Below, piece by piece: positions 59,182-64,000 of a DNA stretch of 64,000 bases (position 1 is the first letter of the stretch; every line of letters starts with the position of its first letter). The position numbers and the translations under genes were made by a program. The notes under the pieces are model-generated. The model did not search any database. It worked only from the letters and a program-made list of their open reading frames with translations, and was not told where the DNA came from. The DNA comes from Thermus sp. CCB_US3_UF1 (GTDB taxonomy: Bacteria; Deinococcota; Deinococci; Deinococcales; Thermaceae): the NCBI RefSeq assembly GCF_000236585.1, contig NC_017278.1, positions 1,550,001 to 1,614,000 of the forward strand. The letters run 5' to 3'.

Positions 59182-60708
59182 ATGAAGACGTTATGGACCC
59201 TCCTGGAGGGGCGCAGGGGCGAGTTCCTGCTGCTGGTGGCGGTTAGCAGCCTGGTGAGCGCGACCGAGGCCCTGCTCCATCCGTTGATGCTCAAGTGGCT
59301 CTTCGACGAGGCGGTGATCGCGCAAGACTTCCGGCGCTTCGCCCTCCTGGGATTCGCCTACCTCGCTGTGGGACTGGGCCTGATCGCTCTCTTCTGGGTC
59401 GCCTCCCTCTGGCAGAAGGCCCTTATCAACCAGGTGGTGCTTGATTTGGAGGGGCGGCTGCTGGCCCAGGCCCTGCGAATAGACTGGAAAGACTTCAGTC
59501 GTGAGGGAGCCGGGGCCTTTGTGAGCAGGGTTCACCGGGATGTCCTCGAGGGGCTGGCCCCTGCGATTTCCCTCTTGGTTGACCTAGCCCGCCAGGCCCT
59601 GGCGGCCCTAACCTTCCTGGGGGTGCTGCTGTACCTGTCGTGGCAGGCTACCCTGGCCCTGGCGATCCTGGTCCCGCCGCTATTGTGGGTCGCGCAGCGG
59701 GTTGGGACGGGGATTCGCCGGGCGACTGAGTACGAGCGGGAGTCGGAGGCCCGCTACCTCGAGGTCCTCTCCCAATCGCTAAAGGCCTTCCGGGCTCTAC
59801 GCGGCCTACCCCGTCTTCTCAGCCCGACTCTGGCGGCCAACCGGGAGGCCCTGCGCGCCCACCTCGAAGACACCTACCGCAGCCACCGGCTGATGTGGGC
59901 CCAACAGGCCTGGAGCGACGTGTTCATGAACCTGGCCAACACGCTCGCGCTGGTCGTGGGCGGCTACTTCGTCCTGATCCGCGTGCTGAGCTTCGGCGGG
60001 TTCTTGGCCTTCGTCAACGCCTTTTGGCGGGCGGTGGACAACACCTTTTCCCTGTTGCGCCGGGTGCCCGAGTTCCACCGCTACGGGCAGATCCTCGAGC
60101 GCTTGCACGGACTGCTCTCCTCCGCACCCGACCCCTACGTGCAGCCGGCCGCCGAAGCCCGGCTCGAGGGGGTGCGGCTGGGCTACGCGGGCGGGGCCCC
60201 GCTGGAGCTGCCGCGGGTGGAAATCCGCCCGGGTGAGCGCGTGCTCCTCGTAGGGCCTAACGGCGTGGGCAAGACCACCCTGCTGCACGTGCTTTCTGGG
60301 TATCTAGCCCCCGAGAGGGGTAAGGTGGAGCGGCCCGCGCGGGTGGCCGCGCTCACCGCTCCCCCGGAACTGCCGCCCTTGACGGTACGCGAGCTAGTTC
60401 CCGACGCCGGGATCCGTAAGGAACTGGGGCTAGAGGGCCTGGAGGACCGCCGCCCGGAGGCCCTGTCCTCGGGGCAGCGGCAGAGGGCCGCCATCGGCGC
60501 CCTGCTTTGCGAAGAGGCCGACCTCTACCTTCTGGACGAGCCCTTGGCCAACCTGGACCTCGAGAGCCGCGAGGGGGTGCTCGATCTCATCCTGCGCCGG
60601 ACCGCGGGAAAGGCCCTGGTCGTGGTACTGCACGGGGATGAGGCGTTGCACAGCCGCTTCGACCGGGTGGTGGAACTGGCGGGGCCGCAGGGGGTGGACT
60701 CCCGGTAG
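59182..60708 (+). CDS. ABC exporter, fused membrane and ATPase domains, likely acquired
   Basis: 508 residues. Type-I exporter fold with about six membrane spans (1-290), then a short ATPase: Walker A GPNGVGKTT, signature LSSGQRQR, Walker B LYLLDEPLANLD, switch His in VLHGDEALH. The ATPase half is compact, about 200 residues. Codon use differs by eye from all neighbours: more CTG, GCG, GAT, TTG and CTA, fewer CTC/GGG runs. Half-transporter, so probably a homodimer. Cargo unknown. Sits alone between yebC and secA inside a direct repeat. Confidence 0.85.
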   Translation: MKTLWTLLEGRRGEFLLLVAVSSLVSATEALLHPLMLKWLFDEAVIAQDFRRFALLGFAYLAVGLGLIALFWVASLWQKALINQVVLDLEGRLLAQALRIDWKDFSREGAGAFVSRVHRDVLEGLAPAISLLVDLARQALAALTFLGVLLYLSWQATLALAILVPPLLWVAQRVGTGIRRATEYERESEARYLEVLSQSLKAFRALRGLPRLLSPTLAANREALRAHLEDTYRSHRLMWAQQAWSDVFMNLANTLALVVGGYFVLIRVLSFGGFLAFVNAFWRAVDNTFSLLRRVPEFHRYGQILERLHGLLSSAPDPYVQPAAEARLEGVRLGYAGGAPLELPRVEIRPGERVLLVGPNGVGKTTLLHVLSGYLAPERGKVERPARVAALTAPPELPPLTVRELVPDAGIRKELGLEGLEDRRPEALSSGQRQRAAIGALLCEEADLYLLDEPLANLDLESREGVLDLILRRTAGKALVVVLHGDEALHSRFDRVVELAGPQGVDSR

Positions 60709-60765
60709 CGCCCGCCTTCACCCAGGCTTTAAAGCTGCGAACAACTCTCTACTCTCTACCGGGGC

Positions 60766-60793
60766 CCCCATACGGTCGCAAGACCGCATGGGG
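60766..60793. terminator. Hairpin between the ABC exporter and secA ends
   Basis: CCCCAT / ATGGGG outer stem, one mismatch, CGGTC / GACCG inner stem, GCAA tetraloop. It follows both converging genes and could end either transcript. Confidence 0.65.
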
Positions 60794-60796
60794 TGG
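60784..60796 (+). repeat. Right copy of a direct repeat flanking the ABC exporter
   Basis: CCGCATGGGGTGG, identical to 59076-59088. Confidence 0.6.
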
Positions 60797-60804
60797 CATA
60801 AGGC

Positions 60805-63801
60805 CTACCCCTTCTTGCGCTTCTTCTCCTCCCGCATGAGCCTTCGGCGCTCGGCCCGGGAAAGGCCGGGCTGGGGCGGTGGGGTGGTGGGGCGCTTCTT
60901 CTCCACGCCGAAGGGCCGGGCCTCCTCCTGGGGAGCGGGCACGGGCACGTAAGGAGCCTCCCGCACCGGGCGCACCGGCTCCGCCTCCACCTTGAGGCGG
61001 AAGAGGAACTTGGCCACCTCCCCCTTGATGAAGCCCACCATGTCGTTGAACAGGCGGGTGGCCTCGATCTTGTACTCCTGGAAGGGGTCCTTCTGACCAT
61101 AGCCCCGGAGGAAGATGCCCTGGCGGAGCACGTCCAGGTTGTGCAGGTGCTCCTTCCAGGCGGAGTCCACCACGTTGAGGATGACGAAGCGCTCCACCGC
61201 CCGCATGAGGGGAGGGCTGAGCTCGGCCTCCCGGGCCTCGTAGGCCTTGAGGGCGGCTTCCACCAGGCGCTCCACCCCCTCCTCCGGCTTGAGCCGCCGC
61301 AACTCCTCAAAGGGGAAGTCCCCAAGCTGGGGCGCGGTGTCCAGGAGGCCGGCCTTCAGGCCCTCGAGGTCCCAGTCCTCGGGGTGCACCTGGGGGTTGA
61401 GGAAGTTCTCCGCCAGGCCCGCCACCGACTCCTCCACCATGCCCAAGGCGGCCTCCCGCACCTCCTCGTCCTTCCCCAGGAGGATGAGGCGGCGCTGGGC
61501 GTAGATCACCTCCCGCTGGCGGGCCATGACGTCGTCAAACTGCAAAAGCTGTTTGCGGATGGCGAAGTTGCGGTCCTCCACCCGCTTTTGCGCCCGCTCA
61601 ATGGACCGGGTGACCATGGGGTGCTCAATGGGCTCAGAATCGTCAAAGCCCATGCGGTCCAGCATGGCGATGACCCGATCGGAGGCGAAAAGGCGCATGA
61701 GGTCGTCGTCAAAGCTCACGTAGAAACGGCTGCCCCCGGGGTCCCCCTGGCGGCCAGCGCGGCCACGGAGCTGGTTGTCAATGCGGCGGGACTCGTGCCG
61801 CTCCGTGCCCAGGATGAAAAGCCCTCCCAGGGCCCGCACCCGCTCCTCGTCGGCCTTGCACTCCTCGCGGATCTGGCGGATCCGTTCCAGGAGTTCCCCC
61901 CTGACGCCCAGCTCCTGGGCCAGGGCCTGGGCCTCCGCCTCCTGGCCGGCCACCATCTTCTTGATGAAGAGCTCCACCTTCCACTCGTAGCGGTCAAACC
62001 CTTCCTTTTCCAAGAGGGCCGCGGCCAGGTACTCGGGGTTCCCCCCCAGCTTGATGTCCGTACCCCGGCCCGCCATGTTGGTGGCGATGGTGACGGTTTT
62101 GGAGCGCCCCGCCTGGGCCACGATCTCCGCCTCTTTGGCGTGGTGCTTGGCGTTGAGCACCTGGTGGGGGATGCCCTGGCGGAGGACGCCCAGGGTGTGC
62201 ACCGCCCGCTTCAGGCCCTCCCAGGCCGCCCGCAGGTTCCCCTTGGGGGGGATGAGTTCCTCAAAGGGGGCCAGGTCCTCGTCCTTGAGCTGGGTGGGCT
62301 TTTCCAGAAGCTTCCTCAGGCGCTCCCAGGCCTCCCCCGTCTGCTTGGCGCTGGCCTTCTTGAAAAGCTCCAGGCGCATCTCCAGGCGGGGCAGGTAGAG
62401 GCGGGGCTCCTTGAGCATCTGGGAAAGGCGCTCGGACTTTTCAATGCTGATGGTGCCCACCAAGACCGGCTGCCCCCGCTCGTACTTCTCGGCGATCTCC
62501 TCCACCACCGCGTAGAACTTCCCCTTCTCCGTGCGGTAGACCACGTCGGGGTGGTCCTGGCGGATCATGGGGCGGTTGGTGGGGACCACCACCACGTCCA
62601 TGCCGTAGATCTCCTGGAACTCCTTCTCCTCGGTCTTGGCGGTGCCGGTCATGCCCGCCCGCTTCTCGTAGAGGCGGAAGAAGTTCTGGTAGGTGATGGT
62701 GGCCAGGGTCTGGTTCTCCCGCTCGATCCGGACCCCTTCCTTGGCCTCAATGGCCTGGTGCAACCCCTCCCCGTAGCGGCGCCCGGGCATGAGCCGGCCC
62801 GTGAACTCGTCCACGATGATGACCTGGCCGTCCTGGACGATGTAGTCCCGGTCCCGGTGGTAGAGGTCCTTGGCCCGGATGGCCTGGATGAGCATGTGGG
62901 CCAGCTCCATGTTTTCCGGGCTGAAAAGCCCCTCCACCCCAAGGAGCTTCTCCGCCTTGGCGATGCCCTGGAGGGTGAGGTGCACGGAGCGGTTTTTCTC
63001 CTCGATGGTGTAGTCCCCCGTGGGCTCCTTGCGCACCCCGGGCTCAGGGGGAAGGCCTCTTTCCAGCTTTTTGGCGATCTCGGCCATCTTGTAGTAGAGG
63101 TCGGTGGCCTTCTCCGCCGGGCCGGAGATGATGAGGGGGGTGCGGGCCTCGTCGATGAGGATGGAGTCCACCTCGTCGATGATGGCGTAGTGCAGGGGGG
63201 TATCGTGGCGGAGCACCAGCTGGTCTGGGCTGATGGCCATGTTGTCCCGCAGGTAGTCAAAGCCCAGCTCGGAGTTGGTCACGTAGGTGACGTCGCAGAG
63301 GTAGGCCCGGCGGCGCTCCTCCGGGGTGGAGGTGTGCTGGATGACCCCCACGCTGAGGCCGAGGCCCCGGTAGACGGGCCCCATCCACTCCGCGTCCCGC
63401 TTGGCCAGGTAGTCGTTCACCGTGACCACGTGGACGCCCTTGCCGGTGAGGGCGTTGAGGGCCACGGCCAAGGTGGCCACCAGGGTCTTCCCCTCCCCGG
63501 TCTTCATCTCGGCGATCTTGCCCTCGTGGAGGACCGCCCCGCCGATGAGCTGCACGTCAAAGTGGCGCATGCCCAGGTAGCGCTTGGCCGATTCCCGGGT
63601 GAGGGCGAAGGCCATGGGGAGAAGCTCCTCCAGGGAAGCACCCTGCTGGTGCTTCTCCTTGAGCTCCCGGTAGGCCGCGGCCAGGTCGGGGATCCGCTCC
63701 ACCTCGGCCTCGAGGCGGTTGGTGGGCTCCACCACCTGCTTCTGGTAGCGGGCGATCTCCCGCTCGTTGTTGTCAAAAAGCTTCCGTATGAGGCCCAGCA
63801 T
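60805..63801 (-). CDS. secA: Preprotein translocase ATPase SecA
   Basis: 998 residues. Motor of Sec export. Walker A in [30 protein letters not shown], the [15 protein letters not shown] segment, [14 protein letters not shown] and [10 protein letters not shown] are all intact. It is longer than the E. coli protein (901), and the usual C-terminal zinc motif is replaced by a basic tail ending REEKKRKKG, so SecB-type binding is not expected. A TACAAT box lies 10 bases before the ATG. Confidence 0.97.
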   Translation of the reverse strand: MLGLIRKLFDNNEREIARYQKQVVEPTNRLEAEVERIPDLAAAYRELKEKHQQGASLEELLPMAFALTRESAKRYLGMRHFDVQLIGGAVLHEGKIAEMKTGEGKTLVATLAVALNALTGKGVHVVTVNDYLAKRDAEWMGPVYRGLGLSVGVIQHTSTPEERRRAYLCDVTYVTNSELGFDYLRDNMAISPDQLVLRHDTPLHYAIIDEVDSILIDEARTPLIISGPAEKATDLYYKMAEIAKKLERGLPPEPGVRKEPTGDYTIEEKNRSVHLTLQGIAKAEKLLGVEGLFSPENMELAHMLIQAIRAKDLYHRDRDYIVQDGQVIIVDEFTGRLMPGRRYGEGLHQAIEAKEGVRIERENQTLATITYQNFFRLYEKRAGMTGTAKTEEKEFQEIYGMDVVVVPTNRPMIRQDHPDVVYRTEKGKFYAVVEEIAEKYERGQPVLVGTISIEKSERLSQMLKEPRLYLPRLEMRLELFKKASAKQTGEAWERLRKLLEKPTQLKDEDLAPFEELIPPKGNLRAAWEGLKRAVHTLGVLRQGIPHQVLNAKHHAKEAEIVAQAGRSKTVTIATNMAGRGTDIKLGGNPEYLAAALLEKEGFDRYEWKVELFIKKMVAGQEAEAQALAQELGVRGELLERIRQIREECKADEERVRALGGLFILGTERHESRRIDNQLRGRAGRQGDPGGSRFYVSFDDDLMRLFASDRVIAMLDRMGFDDSEPIEHPMVTRSIERAQKRVEDRNFAIRKQLLQFDDVMARQREVIYAQRRLILLGKDEEVREAALGMVEESVAGLAENFLNPQVHPEDWDLEGLKAGLLDTAPQLGDFPFEELRRLKPEEGVERLVEAALKAYEAREAELSPPLMRAVERFVILNVVDSAWKEHLHNLDVLRQGIFLRGYGQKDPFQEYKIEATRLFNDMVGFIKGEVAKFLFRLKVEAEPVRPVREAPYVPVPAPQEEARPFGVEKKRPTTPPPQPGLSRAERRRLMREEKKRKKG

Positions 63802-63811
63802 CCTAGGGCCG

Positions 63812-63817
63812 ATTGTA
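63812..63817 (-). promoter_or_regulatory. -10 box of secA
   Basis: TACAAT on the minus strand, 10 bases before ATG 63801; predicted leader of only a few bases. Confidence 0.5.
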
Positions 63818-63840
63818 CTCCCTGGGGATGAGAAACCCCT

Positions 63841-64000
63841 TTAGGCTTCCTCCAGGGGCCAGTAGGCGGTGGCCCCCAGGCCCAGGGGGCTTGGGGGAAG
63901 GCCCGCCCGGTAACGGCGCCAGGCGGCCAGGGCCACCATGGCTCCGTTGTCCTGGGAGAGGCCCCTGGGGGGGAAGTGGACCTGGAGGCCTGCCTGGCGG
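63841..64000 (-). CDS. tsaD: tRNA threonylcarbamoyladenosine transferase TsaD, C-terminal end
   Basis: The last ~52 codons are in the window, ending at a TAA. The frame reads QVHFPPRGLSQDNGAMVALA, matching the conserved C-terminal DNGAMVA segment of TsaD/Kae1, which transfers the threonylcarbamoyl group to A37 of ANN-decoding tRNAs. The remainder lies beyond the right edge. It precedes secA by 39 bases on the same strand. Confidence 0.8.
   Translation of the reverse strand, partial: RQAGLQVHFPPRGLSQDNGAMVALAAWRRYRAGLPPSPLGLGATAYWPLEEA

Noticed and set aside
61141-63831. A very long open frame of about 896 codons on the plus strand opposite secA
   Set aside because: High-GC third positions leave few stops in antisense frames. 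The translation has no family motif, while the secA frame is fully conserved. Similar antisense frames opposite other genes were dropped for the same reason.

Overview
The window looks like a chromosomal segment of a Thermus species (Deinococcus-Thermus). GC content is very high, third codon positions are almost all G or C, and genes are packed with 1-4 bp overlaps. Many genes have a TANNNT -10 box 6-8 bp before the start codon and no Shine-Dalgarno, which is the leaderless-mRNA style of this phylum. The gene content fits too: futalosine menaquinone route, agmatine-based SpeE polyamine route, a bridge-forming FemX-like enzyme, ThyX and a Thermus-type NAD ligase. No rRNA, tRNA, CRISPR array, prophage or insertion sequence was seen, and no gene-free stretch exceeds 300 bases.

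Layout. 1-460: end of a SpoVR-family gene. 457-5352: a divergent sulfur/persulfide redox locus. The minus arm is protein disulfide oxidoreductase, rhodanese lipoprotein and an Lgt-like/TlpA fusion. The plus arm is a CstB-like persulfide dioxygenase-rhodanese, a double rhodanese and a TauE exporter. Two TACCCC..GGGGTA palindromes sit at its two promoters. 5362-7124: nitrilase-fold hydrolase and exported parvulin. 7147-10465: hemE-hemH-hemY, sharing a perfectly symmetric promoter with the parvulin gene. 10502-19005: three very large c-di-GMP genes (GAF-GGDEF, GAF-PAS-GGDEF-EAL, PAS-GAF-HD-GYP), followed by a DegP-like protease. 20050-23219: P1 peptidase, class II aldolase and zinc dehydrogenase. 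23279-26961: MoxR-DUF58-vWA-vWA. 26958-31198: small exported protein, exported peroxiredoxin, then ftsX-envC-like facing hpf-ftsE. 31294-39498: CtpA protease, metG with a leader that looks like an attenuator, rpiA, bcp, adenosine-specific kinase, mqnC, trpA, trpB. 39674-45226: thyX, ligA, and a BMP-type solute receptor with its ATPase. 45223-50276: an LptC/LptA-like module, FemX-like transferase, response regulator and pheA. 50273-59055: CBS-ACT protein, small barrel-like protein, Skp, FtsK, a SpeD-like protein lacking its catalytic serine, speE, DsbA-like protein, CPA2 antiporter and YebC. 59057-60796: a compositionally odd ABC exporter flanked by hairpins sharing a direct repeat. 60805-64000: secA and the end of tsaD.

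Most of the window is housekeeping and envelope biology. Envelope themes recur: periplasmic thiol/persulfide chemistry, FtsEX-EnvC, Skp, SecA, a bridge-forming FemX-like enzyme and an Lpt-like module in a lineage generally regarded as lacking LPS. The least ordinary items are the SpeD-like protein that may be a prozyme, the metG leader, the palindromic bidirectional leaderless promoter, the CsoR/CstR-like operators, and the foreign-looking exporter with a Cys-rich micro-ORF. All assignments come from reading sequence and recalled family motifs; no search was run.
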